A DNA stretch of 64,000 nucleotides from Salmonirosea aquatica (GCF_009296315.1 NZ_WHLY01000002.1:1612001-1676000), one strand, 5' to 3'; counted from the stretch's first letter, positions 25,627 through 35,519 are shown. Made by a program: numbers and translations. The notes: generated from the sequence alone by a model not told the origin.

Positions 25627-26973
25627 ATGGAACATAATTCACGTCGCGATTTTATCAAAAAAACGCTGGCTGGCACAGCTGCCTTATCGCTGGGCGGCAT
25701 GCTGCCCGGTTTTAGCCCCAAAAGTTACGCCCGCATTATTGGGGCTAATGAACGGGTCATGCTAGGCATCATGGGCGTCAATAGCCGGGGACTGGCGTTG
25801 GCCTCCAATTATGCTGTCCAGCCCAATTTTGAAATCCTGACCATTTCGGATGTAGATAGCCGGGCGGCAGCCAAGTGCATCGAGGCCGTGGGAAAACTGG
25901 CTACCCGGAAACCCGAGGCGCAGCCCGATTTCCGGAAGGCTCTGGAGAATAAGGATATGGATGCTTTGGTGATTGCCGCGCCCGACCACTGGCACGCGCC
26001 GGCGGCTATCCTGGCATCTAAAGCAGGCAAGCACGTCTACCTCGAAAAACCTTGCAGCCACAATCCCAACGAAGGAGAGATGCTGGTAGCCGTAGCAAAA
26101 AAGTACAAAAACGTGATTCAGATGGGCAATCAGCGGCGCTCGTGGCCCAACGTGGCGGCGGGTATCGCCGAAGTACAGGGGGGTACCATTGGCCGCCCGT
26201 ACTTTGCCAAGGGCTGGTACACCAATAACCGCGCTTCCATCGGCACGGGCAAGAAAGTGGCCGTACCCGAATGGCTCGATTACGAACTTTGGCAGGGTCC
26301 CGCACCGCGTCAGCCGTATCAGGACAACCTGATTCACTACAACTGGCACTGGTTCTGGAACTGGGGTACGGGCGAGGCCCTGAACAACGGCACCCACATG
26401 GTGGATCTCATGCGCTGGGGCCTCGGGGTAGAGTACCCTACCCGCGTTACCTCCTCGGGCGGGCGCTACCGCTACCAAGACGACTGGCAAACACCCGACA
26501 CGCAGGTGATTTCCATGGAATTCCCGAACAATACCGCCCTGACCTGGGAAGGCCGCAGCTGTAACGGCCGCACCGTGGAAGGCGAAAGTGTGGGTGTCAT
26601 GTTCTACGGTGAAAAAGGCTCCATACTGATCGAGAGCGGAAATTCGTACAAGGTTTACGATCTGGAAAACAAGCTGGTGAAAGAGGTCAAGAACGACCTG
26701 GTGATTGATCCGCGCAACAAGATGAATCCTTCGCAGGCGTTGGATGCCTTTCACTTCCAGAATTTCTACGATGGTATTACTAAAGGTACCCCCCTGAAAT
26801 CCGACATCGTAGGCGGACATCAAAGTACCCTACTCTGTCAGTTGGGAAATATTGCTTTGCGCTCGGGCGGTGCGCTGGATGTTGATTCGAGCAACGGCCA
26901 TATCAAGAATAATCCTCAGGCCATGAAATACTGGAAACGGGAGTATGAGAAAGGCTGGGCACCTACCGTATAA
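25627..26973 (+). CDS. Gfo/Idh/MocA family oxidoreductase with Tat leader
   Basis: 448 residues. Leader SRRDFIKKTLAGTAALSLGG is a standard twin-arginine signal. The Rossmann domain begins ERVMLGIMGVNSRG; the catalytic motif is AGKHVYLEKPCSHNPNEG near residue 145. The substrate domain has IHYNWHWFWNWGTGEALNNGTHMVDLMRWGL with the conserved histidine near 255. This is the common secreted Bacteroidota type that oxidises or, with bound NAD, acts on glycosides non-hydrolytically. It follows its partner gene by 2 bp and precedes a sugar transporter gene by 63 bp, forming a probable operon under the AraC regulator. Confidence 0.9.
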   Translation: MEHNSRRDFIKKTLAGTAALSLGGMLPGFSPKSYARIIGANERVMLGIMGVNSRGLALASNYAVQPNFEILTISDVDSRAAAKCIEAVGKLATRKPEAQPDFRKALENKDMDALVIAAPDHWHAPAAILASKAGKHVYLEKPCSHNPNEGEMLVAVAKKYKNVIQMGNQRRSWPNVAAGIAEVQGGTIGRPYFAKGWYTNNRASIGTGKKVAVPEWLDYELWQGPAPRQPYQDNLIHYNWHWFWNWGTGEALNNGTHMVDLMRWGLGVEYPTRVTSSGGRYRYQDDWQTPDTQVISMEFPNNTALTWEGRSCNGRTVEGESVGVMFYGEKGSILIESGNSYKVYDLENKLVKEVKNDLVIDPRNKMNPSQALDAFHFQNFYDGITKGTPLKSDIVGGHQSTLLCQLGNIALRSGGALDVDSSNGHIKNNPQAMKYWKREYEKGWAPTV

Positions 26974-27036
26974 ATTGACAGTCGATTTTCGGCTATTCAA
27001 AATCATCAGAACCTAACCACCCAACTACCCAACCTC

Positions 27037-28359
27037 TTGAAAACTGCCTCCCAAGTCGTAGATGCCAGTTCGTTGAGCAAGCGGGACACTGTTATCTCGA
27101 TTCTCATCATTGGCGTTTTGTTTTTTATTTTCGGCTTTGTGTCGTGGGTGAACGCCATCCTGATTCCCTATTTCAAGATTGCCTGCGAACTGACCAGTTT
27201 TCAGTCGTACCTGGTGGCCTTCGCTTTTTACATTTCCTACTTCATTATGTCGGTGCCGGCGGCCTACCTGCTCAAAGCGGCGGGTTTCAAAAAGGGCATG
27301 ATGATCGGTTTCTGGTCCATGGCACTGGGTGCGTTCATCTTTGTACCGGCGGCTTACTCCCGTACTTACGAAGTGTTTCTGCTGGGCTTGTTCATGATCG
27401 GCGTGGGACTGGCGATTTTACAAACGGCGGCTAATCCCTACATCACGATTCTGGGTCCCAAGGAGCGAGCGGCACAGCGGATCAGCATTATGGGTATCTG
27501 CAACAAGGCGGCGGGTATCCTGGCTCCGCTGCTCTTTGCCGCCGTTATTCTGCGCCCTACCGATACAGATTTATTCGCGCAATTGTCCTCGATGGGCGAG
27601 ACCGAACGCGGCGCGGCGCTGGATGAATTGATCCGCCGGGTGATCGTCCCCTACGCTACCGTGGGTACGGTACTTTTTATTTTGGGAATTCTGGTTTTTT
27701 ATTCCCCGCTCCCCGAACTCAACACCGAGCAGGAAAGCCCCGAACTGGCGCTGGCCAATGCGGGTAAGAACAGCATTTTCAAATTCCCCCATTTGATTCT
27801 GGGGGCCGTTGCCATTTTTCTGCACGTAGGTACCCAGGTCATCGCCATCGATACCATCATCGCCTACGCGGGCTCCATGGGCATTGGTCTGCTGGAAGCC
27901 AAAGTATTTCCTTCGTATACGCTTTTTCTTACCATTTGTGGGTACCTGTTGGGCATCGTACTCATTCCCAAAGTCATCCGGCAGGTCAATGCGCTGCGTA
28001 TCTGCACGTTACTGGGAACGGTCTTTACATTACTCATCATCTTTGCCAGCGGAAGGGTCAATTTTATGGGCCACGACGCCGACATCTCCATTTGGTTTGT
28101 CGTAATGCTGGGATTAGCCAATTCGCTGGTATGGGCCGGAATCTGGCCGCTGGCGCTGGACGAATTGGGTCGCTTCACGAAGCTGGGCGCGTCCATTCTA
28201 ATCATGGGATTATGCGGCAACGCACTCATGCCGCTCCTGTACGGTTATTTTGCGGATTTGTATAGCTTGCGCGATGCTTACTGGGTACTCATTCCGTGCT
28301 ATTTGTACCTGGTGTACTATGCTTTTTACGGGCATCTGGTAAGGCGGTGGAGTTTCTGA
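27037..28359 (+). CDS. MFS sugar transporter (FucP/glucose-galactose transporter type)
   Basis: 440 residues, TTG start. About 12 hydrophobic segments run through the chain. FucP-type signatures include FFIFGFVSWVNAILIPYFK near residue 31, FKKGMMIGFWSMALGAFIFVPAA, GVGLAILQTAANPYITILGP near 125, and GLANSLVWAGIWPLALDELGRFT near 360. The family are proton symporters for fucose, glucose, galactose or N-acetylglucosamine. The nagB and nagA genes directly downstream make N-acetylglucosamine or another amino sugar a reasonable cargo (inference). It is the only inner-membrane transporter in this sugar cluster. Confidence 0.9.
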   Translation: MKTASQVVDASSLSKRDTVISILIIGVLFFIFGFVSWVNAILIPYFKIACELTSFQSYLVAFAFYISYFIMSVPAAYLLKAAGFKKGMMIGFWSMALGAFIFVPAAYSRTYEVFLLGLFMIGVGLAILQTAANPYITILGPKERAAQRISIMGICNKAAGILAPLLFAAVILRPTDTDLFAQLSSMGETERGAALDELIRRVIVPYATVGTVLFILGILVFYSPLPELNTEQESPELALANAGKNSIFKFPHLILGAVAIFLHVGTQVIAIDTIIAYAGSMGIGLLEAKVFPSYTLFLTICGYLLGIVLIPKVIRQVNALRICTLLGTVFTLLIIFASGRVNFMGHDADISIWFVVMLGLANSLVWAGIWPLALDELGRFTKLGASILIMGLCGNALMPLLYGYFADLYSLRDAYWVLIPCYLYLVYYAFYGHLVRRWSF

Positions 28360-28389
28360 TTTTTTTCTAAAAACAATACATACCCTTTC

Positions 28390-29130
28390 ATGAAATTCGA
28401 CACAGATATTTCGAAAACGAAGAAGGAACTCGGCCAGAAATCAGGCGATTGGGCGGCGGCAATTATCAAGAAAGCCATTGCCGAAAAAGGCCAGGCCAAT
28501 ATTATTCTTGCCACCGGAACTAGTCAGTTCGAAACCTTGCAGCAACTGCTCACGCATACCGATATTGACTGGGGTAAAGTGGTGATGTTTCACCTGGATG
28601 AGTACATAGGACTGCCCATCACGGCTCCGGCCAGTTTCCGGAAGTACCTCAAAGAACGATTTATCGACCAGGTACCTGCCCTGAAAGCCTATTATCTTAT
28701 TAATGGTGAAGCCGATCCCCAGCAGGAATGTACCCGGTTGGGTGAACTGATCAGACAGTACCCCATCGACATGGCGCAGGTAGGTATTGGTGAAAACGGC
28801 CACCTGGCGTTCAACGACCCTCCAGCCGATTTTTCAACCGAAGATCCCTACATTGTTGTGGAACTCGACGAGGCCTGCCGTCGGCAGCAATTTAACGAAG
28901 GCTGGTTCGGGTCGATGGACGAGGTACCTCAACAGGCCATCAGTATGTCCATCCAGCAGATTCTGAAATCGAAATCCATTGTGTGTTCCGTCCCTGACGA
29001 ACGCAAGGCGCAGGCAGTCAAGGATTGCGTGGAACTCCCCATCAGCAATCTGCACCCGGCGGGTATTTTGCGCACTCACCCCGATTGTAAACTTTTTCTG
29101 GATCAGGATTCGGCATCCTTACTATCGTAA
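28390..29130 (+). CDS. nagB: Glucosamine-6-phosphate deaminase family protein
   Basis: 246 residues, cytosolic. Family motifs: ANIILATGTSQFETL (phosphate loop) near residue 36, VVMFHLDEYIGLP with Asp70 and Glu71 near 65, VGIGENGHLAFNDPP near 131 with His138, and PAGILRTHPDC near the C-terminus. It converts glucosamine-6-phosphate to fructose-6-phosphate and ammonia. Its place between the MFS transporter and nagA supports that assignment, although 6-phosphogluconolactonase-like paralogues share the fold. No sugar kinase lies in the window, so the phosphorylated substrate must come from elsewhere. A heptad repeat separates it from nagA. Confidence 0.87.
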   Translation: MKFDTDISKTKKELGQKSGDWAAAIIKKAIAEKGQANIILATGTSQFETLQQLLTHTDIDWGKVVMFHLDEYIGLPITAPASFRKYLKERFIDQVPALKAYYLINGEADPQQECTRLGELIRQYPIDMAQVGIGENGHLAFNDPPADFSTEDPYIVVELDEACRRQQFNEGWFGSMDEVPQQAISMSIQQILKSKSIVCSVPDERKAQAVKDCVELPISNLHPAGILRTHPDCKLFLDQDSASLLS

Positions 29131-29166
29131 TTGGCTGATGGCTACTGGCCAATGGCTGATAGCTCG
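29131..29166. repeat. Degenerate heptad repeat (TGGC class)
   Basis: Units TTGGCTG, ATGGCTA, CTGGCCA, ATGGCTG, ATAGCTC follow the nagB stop without a gap. This is the cleanest copy of this class. Confidence 0.65.
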
Positions 29167-29212
29167 TCTGGATAAGGAAAATGTAGTTGCCGTTTTCACA
29201 ATTGAAACCTAA

Positions 29213-30400
29213 ATGCCTCTTTACCTCAAAATAATCAACGGTACCCTCCTCACTCCCTACCGCCTGATTCGGAACGGTACCCTTGTCGTTGTGGACGGGC
29301 GCATTGCAGAAATTACCGAAGGAAATGTGGAGGTACCTGATGCTATCGAAATCGACGCGCAGGGTAGGTACGTCGCGCCCGGCTTCATTGATTTGCACGT
29401 ACACGGCGGCGGCGGACACGATTTCATGGATGGCACCGAAGAGGCTTTCCTGAAAATAGCCGAAACACACGCCCGCTTTGGTACATCCGCCCTGGTTCCT
29501 ACCACGCTCACCAGTGATCAGGCCTCGCTGTTCAGGACCTTGGAATTGTACGAAGCGACCCATAAGAAAAACGAAAACGGGGCGCAGTTTCTGGGCCTAC
29601 ACCTCGAGGGACCTTACTTCGCTATGATTCAGCGCGGCGCGCAGGACCCGCGCTATATTCGAAATCCCGATCCAACGGAGTACCGCGAAATCATCCGCCG
29701 GGCCAACGGTTCGGTCAGGCGGTGGAGTGTGGCTCCCGAGCTACCCGGCGCGTTGGAAATGGGGAGGTACCTGCGGGCGCAGGGAATCATTGCCTCCGTG
29801 GCCCATACCGAAGCCATCCACGAAGACGTGGTGCTGGCCGCCGAAAACGGTTATACGCTCATGACACATCTGTATTCCGCGATGCTGGGCGTGACCCGAC
29901 GTAATGCCTTCCGCTACGCGGGAGCCGTGGAGAGTGCTTTTCTGCTCGACGACATGGATGTCGAAATCATTACCGATGGCATCCATCTGCCGCCACCGCT
30001 GTTGCAATTGATTTACAAAATAAAAGGTCCCGACCGCACCGCCCTCATTACCGACGCCATGCGGGCCGCTTCCCTCCCACCCGGCGACAGTATTCTGGGG
30101 CCGCTTGATAACGGCCTGAAAGTACTGGTGGAAGACGGCGTGGCCAAGCTACCCGACCGCAGTTCGTTTGCCGGCAGCGTAGCTACGGCCGACCGGCTGG
30201 TACGTACGATCGTACAACAAGCCGGGGTACCTTTGCTGGACGCTATAAAAATGATGGCATCCACACCCGCCCGCATCATGGGAGTACAGGACCGGAAGGG
30301 CTCGCTAACGATTGGCAAGGATGCCGACCTGGTACTATTTGATGAAGATATCCGGGTAAGTACGACGATTATCGGGGGAAAAGTGGTTTTTGAGAATTGA
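29213..30400 (+). CDS. nagA: N-acetylglucosamine-6-phosphate deacetylase
   Basis: 395 residues, amidohydrolase fold. Metal and catalytic residues are in place: DLHVHGGGGHDF with His62 and His64, HLEGPY with Glu132, SVAHTEA with His198, MTHLYSAM with His219, and the catalytic ITDAM with Asp281. The C-terminus has the usual STPARIMGVQDRKGSLTIGKDADLVLF. It removes acetate from GlcNAc-6-phosphate, giving glucosamine-6-phosphate for the upstream NagB. It is on the same strand as nagB with an 82-bp gap that contains a heptad repeat. Confidence 0.92.
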   Translation: MPLYLKIINGTLLTPYRLIRNGTLVVVDGRIAEITEGNVEVPDAIEIDAQGRYVAPGFIDLHVHGGGGHDFMDGTEEAFLKIAETHARFGTSALVPTTLTSDQASLFRTLELYEATHKKNENGAQFLGLHLEGPYFAMIQRGAQDPRYIRNPDPTEYREIIRRANGSVRRWSVAPELPGALEMGRYLRAQGIIASVAHTEAIHEDVVLAAENGYTLMTHLYSAMLGVTRRNAFRYAGAVESAFLLDDMDVEIITDGIHLPPPLLQLIYKIKGPDRTALITDAMRAASLPPGDSILGPLDNGLKVLVEDGVAKLPDRSSFAGSVATADRLVRTIVQQAGVPLLDAIKMMASTPARIMGVQDRKGSLTIGKDADLVLFDEDIRVSTTIIGGKVVFEN

Positions 30401-30495
30401 TTAAGTGCGAACGTACGAAATAATCGTCCTATCAAGGTAGGTACCTGATTTCTGAATTGACAAATAAATATCCGATACTTTAATACCTCTTCCCT

Positions 30496-31872
30496 ATGCT
30501 CAAAAAAAGCTTGTCTGTCCTCGCCCTTGCTCCCTTACTGGTCATGAACCAAGGATGTAATACCTCTAAAGAAACCGCTACCGAAAGTACCAAGCCTCTG
30601 CATCTGATCGTGCTCGATCCCGGTCACTTTCACGCCGATTTGCTTCAAAAAACAATCTATGATCAGGTGGATTCGACCGTACACGTGTACGCGCCCGATG
30701 GACCCGAGGTGAAAGCCTACCTGGCCAAAGTGGACCAGTACAATACCCGCGCCGATTCGCCCACCAACTGGAACGAGCAGGTGTATACCGGGCCCGACTA
30801 CCTGGAAAAAATGCTGGCCGACAAGCCCGGCAACGTGGTGGTGCTGGCCGGCAATAATCAGAAAAAAACCAACTACATCAAGCAGTCGGTGGATGCGGGC
30901 CTGAACGTGCTGGCCGATAAGCCGATGGCGATCGATGCGGCTGGATTTGAATTACTGAAAGACGCCTTCGCCTCCGCTGAAAAGAACAACGTGCTGCTCT
31001 ACGACATCATGACCGAGCGGTACGAAATCACCAACACGTTGCAAAAGGAGTTAGCCAAACAGGCCGACATTTTTGGTGAATTGCAGAAAGGTACCCCCTC
31101 GCAACCCGCCATCAGCAAGGAAAGCGTCCACCATTTTTCCAAGATCGTGTCCGGTAGTCCGCTCGTGCGTCCCAGCTGGTTTTTCGACACCAAACAGCAG
31201 GGCGAAGGTATCGTAGACGTCAACACCCACTTGGTGGATCTGATCCAGTGGGCGGCGTTTCCGGAAGTAAAGCTAAGTCCCAGCGATGTGAACCTCATTT
31301 CGGCCCGCCGCTGGACCACCGATCTCACACCTTCGCAGTTCAAGCTCGTTACCAAGCAGGATACCTACCCCGATTTCCTCACTTCGTCGGTCAAGGACAG
31401 TACCCTGAGTGTATACGCTAACGGCGAGATCAATTATACGCTCAAAGGCATCCACGCCCAAGTGAAGGTACTCTGGAATTTTCAGGCGCCCGAAGGAGCC
31501 GGCGACACCCATTACTCCATCATGCGCGGCTCCAAGGCCAATCTGATCATCCGGCAGGGCAAAGAACAGAATTATAAGCCCATGCTGTATGTCGAACCCG
31601 TTGGCTCGGATGCCAATTACGCCCAGAACCTGGAAGCGGCTTTTAAAAAAGTGGAAGCCTTGTACCCCGGCATCACGCTGAAAAAAGACGCCAAAGGCTG
31701 GCAGGTAGAGATTCCCAAGAAGTACGACAACGGCCACGAAGCGCATTTCGCCCAGGTAGCCAATAAATACATGGAGTACCTAAAGGACGGAAAACTCCCC
31801 GACTGGGAAGTTCCGAATATGATTACGAAGTATTACACGACGACCAAAGCGCTGGAAATGGCGGAGAAATGA
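30496..31872 (+). CDS. Gfo/Idh/MocA-like oxidoreductase lipoprotein
   Basis: 458 residues. Lipobox MNQGC near residue 21 predicts a lipoprotein. The dinucleotide domain is atypical: it starts LHLIVLDPGHFHADLLQ rather than GxGxxG, but the later VVVLAGNNQKKTNYIKQSVDAGLNVLADKPMAI has the usual position of the DKP motif. The substrate half includes GEGIVDVNTHLVDLIQWAAF. This matches the putative-oxidoreductase lipoprotein group in Bacteroidota. The missing glycine loop casts doubt on tight NAD binding. It closes the amino-sugar run and ends at a strong terminator. Confidence 0.84.
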   Translation: MLKKSLSVLALAPLLVMNQGCNTSKETATESTKPLHLIVLDPGHFHADLLQKTIYDQVDSTVHVYAPDGPEVKAYLAKVDQYNTRADSPTNWNEQVYTGPDYLEKMLADKPGNVVVLAGNNQKKTNYIKQSVDAGLNVLADKPMAIDAAGFELLKDAFASAEKNNVLLYDIMTERYEITNTLQKELAKQADIFGELQKGTPSQPAISKESVHHFSKIVSGSPLVRPSWFFDTKQQGEGIVDVNTHLVDLIQWAAFPEVKLSPSDVNLISARRWTTDLTPSQFKLVTKQDTYPDFLTSSVKDSTLSVYANGEINYTLKGIHAQVKVLWNFQAPEGAGDTHYSIMRGSKANLIIRQGKEQNYKPMLYVEPVGSDANYAQNLEAAFKKVEALYPGITLKKDAKGWQVEIPKKYDNGHEAHFAQVANKYMEYLKDGKLPDWEVPNMITKYYTTTKALEMAEK

Positions 31873-31894
31873 CGTTGATTATTTGACATTACAT

Positions 31895-31934
31895 AAAAGA
31901 TGCCGTCTGCTTGTTGAGCAGACGGCATCTTTTT
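31895..31934 (+). terminator. Rho-independent terminator
   Basis: Arms 31895-31910 and 31918-31933 are perfect 16-bp inverted copies around a 7-nt loop, ending in TTTT. Confidence 0.88.
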
Positions 31935-31996
31935 ATCACTCATGGGAACTAAACGTTAGGCTATCGAGCGTCAAGCGTCAATTTATCCCGTCCGAG

Positions 31997-32761
31997 CTAC
32001 TTCTGCTCGTTCAACGCCCAGTTATAGTCGCGGTACGAGATATTGTCAGTTTGCAGATCGGTTTTTGAATACTTATTGATCCAATCTTTAATCGGCATTT
32101 TCTTCTTAAAATCACCACCATACCAGTCCATAATCTTCGTGACGCTGGCTTTGTCTTTAGTGACAACGTTCTGCTCGGGATTATTAAGAAACTTGCTGCC
32201 CTGGTCGTCGAGTTGCTTATCAAGTTTATCGGCCGTATAGGCCTCGTTGCGCAACGGAGGGCACGACATGGCCGCACATACCAGCGCAAAGTGAATCCTG
32301 GGTTCGTTGAACTGCTTGCGGATAATGCCGTGCTCAATGTTGTTCAAATCCATCTTCTTACCGCCAATCTCAATGAATTTTACGTCCCAGGGCGTATTCA
32401 CGAAAGGAATTTTAATGGAAGAGCCAATATTCTTGATACTTTTCAGCGGATAATGGTCCAGAATCAGTTGCACGGTATAGGCGTTGTAGGCGTTGATCCA
32501 GTAGGCTAGCTTTTCATCTTTACTCCAGGAAGACCCCGGAGCATTTTTGCTTACCAAATCAAGATATTTTTTTAACTCGGCCTGATCTTTTTTGAAGCCT
32601 TTGTAATCTACCAACCCTTTATTATTTACGTGCTCTTTGAGCAGCTTATCCCAAATCCCGTGTTCAATCGGGGCCGCGTTGGATGTAGGAGCCGAGGTAC
32701 CGCAGGAGGCCATGACCACTACGGTTAAAAGTGCGAAAATTGTATTTTTGAGTTTCATCAT
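31997..32761 (-). CDS. DUF547 lipoprotein
   Basis: 254 residues from ATG 32761 (a second ATG follows at 32758); the longer frame upstream lacks a proper leader. Lipobox VMASC predicts a lipoprotein. DUF547 motifs are ELKKYLDLVSKNAP, KLAYWINAYNAYTVQLILDHYP near residue 95, DLNNIEHGIIR and HFALVCAAMSCPPLR near 170. The Cys and His in that last motif resemble a papain-like/transglutaminase-like pair, but function is not established for the family. It converges on the preceding sugar operon across a terminator and stands alone. Confidence 0.88.
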   Translation of the reverse strand: MMKLKNTIFALLTVVVMASCGTSAPTSNAAPIEHGIWDKLLKEHVNNKGLVDYKGFKKDQAELKKYLDLVSKNAPGSSWSKDEKLAYWINAYNAYTVQLILDHYPLKSIKNIGSSIKIPFVNTPWDVKFIEIGGKKMDLNNIEHGIIRKQFNEPRIHFALVCAAMSCPPLRNEAYTADKLDKQLDDQGSKFLNNPEQNVVTKDKASVTKIMDWYGGDFKKKMPIKDWINKYSKTDLQTDNISYRDYNWALNEQK

Positions 32762-33038
32762 TTTTTTGTTAAAAGTGCCACTACCCGTCAAATAGGGTAG
32801 CGCCACAGAGGTTTTCTTTTTGGACAATCTACAATCATATACGAAAAATAGAGGATTATAGTTGCTCATCAGAAAAAGCTCCGCCCACAGGACCCAGTGC
32901 CCTTATTCTTCAAATCTGATAGATTGGTAAAAGACATCGGTGCCGGAGATCGGTCAAAAGGGAAATAAGTATTGGTACTTTCAACCAAAGGTACCCTGCT
33001 GTCGCTTGGGGTAAGCAATGCGTTTTGCTTCATGAAAT

Positions 33039-34196
33039 TCAATCGATTGTTCTGAACAGCCGATCCCAGCGGATTTTGTTCCAGAAGTTTTCCGCCACCG
33101 GATCAATGGACATCCACACAAACACGGCCTTGCCCACGATATGGTCGGCGGGTACAAAGCCCCAGTAGCGCGAGTCCTCGGAGTTGTGGCGGTTGTCGCC
33201 CATCATGAAGTAGTAATCCTGTTTGAAGGTGTAGGTCCTGATCGCCTGGCCGCCGATGCGAATCTGCTCGGGCGTCACTTCCACGTTTTCGTTTCCTTCG
33301 TAGCGCTCGATCACCGGGCCGTACACGGCGATGGTTTGTGCGTTGATTGGTACCGTTGCTCCTTTGGCAGGTACCGCCAGCGGGCCAAAATTATCGCGGT
33401 TCCAGTCGTAGGCGGCACCTCCGTAGATTCCCGGCTCAGTCTGTGCGGGCGGCGCAGTAGTTGGTTCAACACCCTTGACCCAATCCATTTTCTTAAATTC
33501 AGCCAGTATTTCCTGGGTCATATTGACCCGGTACCCTACGAGCCTGTTGACTTTTGCTTCATCATCGTACACTTCCACGGGCTGCCAATTGATGAATGGT
33601 CCTTCGGCCGATTTGAAGTCGTTGACAATGCCATACTTTCGAAAAAAGCGCTCGTTGAGTACTTCGGTGGTCTTGATAAAATAGAAGGTTTCGGCGCGGG
33701 AAGGTACCTCCATTTCTTTGTCATTTACATAGACACGTTCCTGCCGTACCTCCACCCGGTCGCCGGGGGTACCTATGCAGCGTTTGATGTAATTGGTTTT
33801 CAAGTCGGTGGGGTACTCGGGTTCGCCCGGTAGTCGGGGCGGGTAGTTGAATACCACCACATCACCGCTCTTCACGTCCGAAAAACCGGGGGTACGGTAC
33901 ACGGGTAGCTGGATAGCTTCGCTGAACGAGGGAATATCCGTTCCCCATATTTTCTGGTGCGTCAGGGGTACCTGCAGGGGCGTTTTGGGCGTGCGAATGC
34001 CGTAGTGCAGCTTGCTGACAAACAGGTAGTCACCCACCATCAGGCTATTCTCCATCGAAGGGGTAGGGATGGCAAAAGCTTCAAACGTCAGAAACCGAAT
34101 CAGCGTGGCGGCGATTACGGCAAACAGCAGCGAGTCGGACCACTCGCGGAGGAAAGATTTCTTGGGTCGGGGTACCTTGGCTTTTTTCTTGAACAT
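33039..34196 (-). CDS. lepB: Signal peptidase I
   Basis: 385 residues. One N-terminal membrane segment (residues 20-42) precedes the catalytic serine Ser47 in [10 protein letters not shown]; the lysine general base is Lys138 in [12 protein letters not shown]. The C-terminal signature [17 protein letters not shown] is complete. The protein is longer than the roughly 320-residue E. coli enzyme because of an insertion of about 100 residues between the lysine box and the C-terminal box, as is usual in Bacteroidota. It removes signal peptides at the inner membrane. It is a single gene with AT-rich flanks. Confidence 0.93.
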   Translation of the reverse strand: MFKKKAKVPRPKKSFLREWSDSLLFAVIAATLIRFLTFEAFAIPTPSMENSLMVGDYLFVSKLHYGIRTPKTPLQVPLTHQKIWGTDIPSFSEAIQLPVYRTPGFSDVKSGDVVVFNYPPRLPGEPEYPTDLKTNYIKRCIGTPGDRVEVRQERVYVNDKEMEVPSRAETFYFIKTTEVLNERFFRKYGIVNDFKSAEGPFINWQPVEVYDDEAKVNRLVGYRVNMTQEILAEFKKMDWVKGVEPTTAPPAQTEPGIYGGAAYDWNRDNFGPLAVPAKGATVPINAQTIAVYGPVIERYEGNENVEVTPEQIRIGGQAIRTYTFKQDYYFMMGDNRHNSEDSRYWGFVPADHIVGKAVFVWMSIDPVAENFWNKIRWDRLFRTID

Positions 34197-34323
34197 GGCC
34201 GTTTAATTAAGGGTAAAATTTCGGCCAATATATGAAAGTTTGTATAGTTTTCTTTTATATTAAAGAAAATATATCCGTTATCCCATGACGGGTGAGTTCC
34301 TGTTGGTCAGTGGTCCCAAAACA

Positions 34324-34357
34324 AAGAAAGCCAAACCGCAAATGATTTGGCTTTCTT
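34324..34357 (-). terminator. Terminator downstream of the AIM24-family gene
   Basis: AAGAAAGCCAAA (34324-34335) pairs with TTTGGCTTTCTT (34346-34357). On the minus strand the 3' arm ends TTTCTTTG, so the tail is moderate. Confidence 0.6.
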
Positions 34358-34383
34358 CTATTCCAGTAGTACTCAAGGTACCC

Positions 34384-35163
34384 CTACCCTTCAAACAAAT
34401 TCCCCAAGCCGCCTAATACTGAGCCGCTTTCTTTGTGGGCATTGCCACCGCGGGGCGACAGCCGGTCGATGAGTTTGGAGATAGGCATCGATTGCAGGTA
34501 CACCTTTCCGGTACCGCGCAGCGTGGCCAGAAACATTCCTTCGCCACCGAATACCATGGATTTCAGGCCGCCGGCGCGCTGGATATCGAAGCTGATGCTC
34601 GGCTCAAAACCTACCACACAGCCCGTGTCCACACGCAGAGTTTCGTTGTTGAGCTGGCGCTCCATCATCACCCCGCCTGCGTGTACGAAGGCCATGCCGT
34701 CGCCACGCAATTTTTGCAGAATAAAGCCTTCACCACCAAACAGACCCGAACCAATACGCTGGTTAAAGTGAATTTTCATGCTGGTACCTAACGCTGCACA
34801 GAGGAAACCGTCTTTCTGCACGATGAGCTCATTGCCGTAAATTTTACCAAGATCGATCGGCATGATCGTACCGGGGTAGGGAGCGGCGAAGGCTACCTTC
34901 CGCTTGCCATAGCCGCGGTTGGTGAAGTGCGTCATAAACAGCGACTCACCCGTAATAAGCCGGGTGCCAGCCTGGAATATCTTGCCCATGATACTCTGGT
35001 TTGCCTCCGAGCCGTCGCCCATTTTGGTCTCGAACTGAATGCCATCTTCCATGTAAAGCATGGCGCCGGCTTCGGCGATGACGGTTTCGTTGGGATCGAG
35101 CTCAACTTCCACTACCTGGATGTCTTCGCCGATAATTTTGTAGTCTATTTCGTGAGAATTCAT
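34384..35163 (-). CDS. AIM24/TIGR00266 family protein
   Basis: 259 residues from ATG 35163 ([11 protein letters not shown]); the extended frame runs into the heptad repeat. The family pattern is clear: [22 protein letters not shown] near residue 22, [11 protein letters not shown] near 82, [23 protein letters not shown] near 120, and [14 protein letters not shown] near 150, repeated as [14 protein letters not shown] near 230. The fold is a trefoil of beta-helical repeats, and yeast AIM24 is mitochondrial. Bacterial function is unknown. Seen gene order places it downstream of a small acidic-basic protein and upstream of lepB. Confidence 0.9.
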   Translation of the reverse strand: MNSHEIDYKIIGEDIQVVEVELDPNETVIAEAGAMLYMEDGIQFETKMGDGSEANQSIMGKIFQAGTRLITGESLFMTHFTNRGYGKRKVAFAAPYPGTIMPIDLGKIYGNELIVQKDGFLCAALGTSMKIHFNQRIGSGLFGGEGFILQKLRGDGMAFVHAGGVMMERQLNNETLRVDTGCVVGFEPSISFDIQRAGGLKSMVFGGEGMFLATLRGTGKVYLQSMPISKLIDRLSPRGGNAHKESGSVLGGLGNLFEG

Positions 35164-35260
35164 GTGTTGTTGTTTAATTGTGTAATTGTTGAACTGTTTG
35201 ATTTGTGTAATTGTCATTGAACAGAGAATCTTAAACAATTCAACCTTAAACAATTACACA
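35164..35260. repeat. Inverted heptad-repeat pair (TAATTGT class)
   Basis: The left arm has 7-bp units such as TTGTTGA, ACTGTTT, GATTTGT, GTAATTG. The right arm (about 35228-35260) is its rough inverse, ending CAATTACACA. The 20-mer at 35178-35197 recurs exactly at 51401-51420. Confidence 0.65.
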
Positions 35261-35270
35261 TTCCCATCCC

Positions 35271-35519
35271 CTACTCTTCCTCGTCCGTCGGCGGTTTGGG
35301 TTTCCCTTTTCGCGTTTTGCGGCCCGGGATATCTTCCCGGTCTCGGAGTTTTTTGTCGTCCACGTTTTTATTCAAAAACTCATTCACCCGGTCCATGTCG
35401 AAGCTCGTGGTGATTTCCCCGAAGGAGTTTATCTTGATATCAAATCCTTCCAGATCTTTGTGAACGCGTGGTTTTTCTTCTTCGGGCTCGTCGGGATCGA
35501 CTGGTTTTTTCTTGGCCAT
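35271..35519 (-). CDS. Small charged protein of unknown function
   Basis: 82 residues. The termini are strongly charged (MAKKKPVDPDEPEEEK and a KGKPKPPTDEEE tail), with a central ordered segment FDIKINSFGEITTSFDMDRVNEFLN. No signal peptide or membrane segment is visible. The central segment looks like a conserved short domain of Bacteroidota hypothetical proteins, probably a cytosolic or nucleic-acid-associated adaptor, but I do not recognise a characterised family. It lies 107 bp upstream of the AIM24-family gene, separated by a heptad-repeat pair. Confidence 0.75.
   Translation of the reverse strand: MAKKKPVDPDEPEEEKPRVHKDLEGFDIKINSFGEITTSFDMDRVNEFLNKNVDDKKLRDREDIPGRKTRKGKPKPPTDEEE

Noticed and set aside
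25762-26823. Long minus-strand open frame (353 codons) opposite the Tat-leader Gfo/Idh/MocA gene
   Set aside because: The sense frame has a full Tat leader, EKP motif and histidine region; the antisense product has no recognisable domain.
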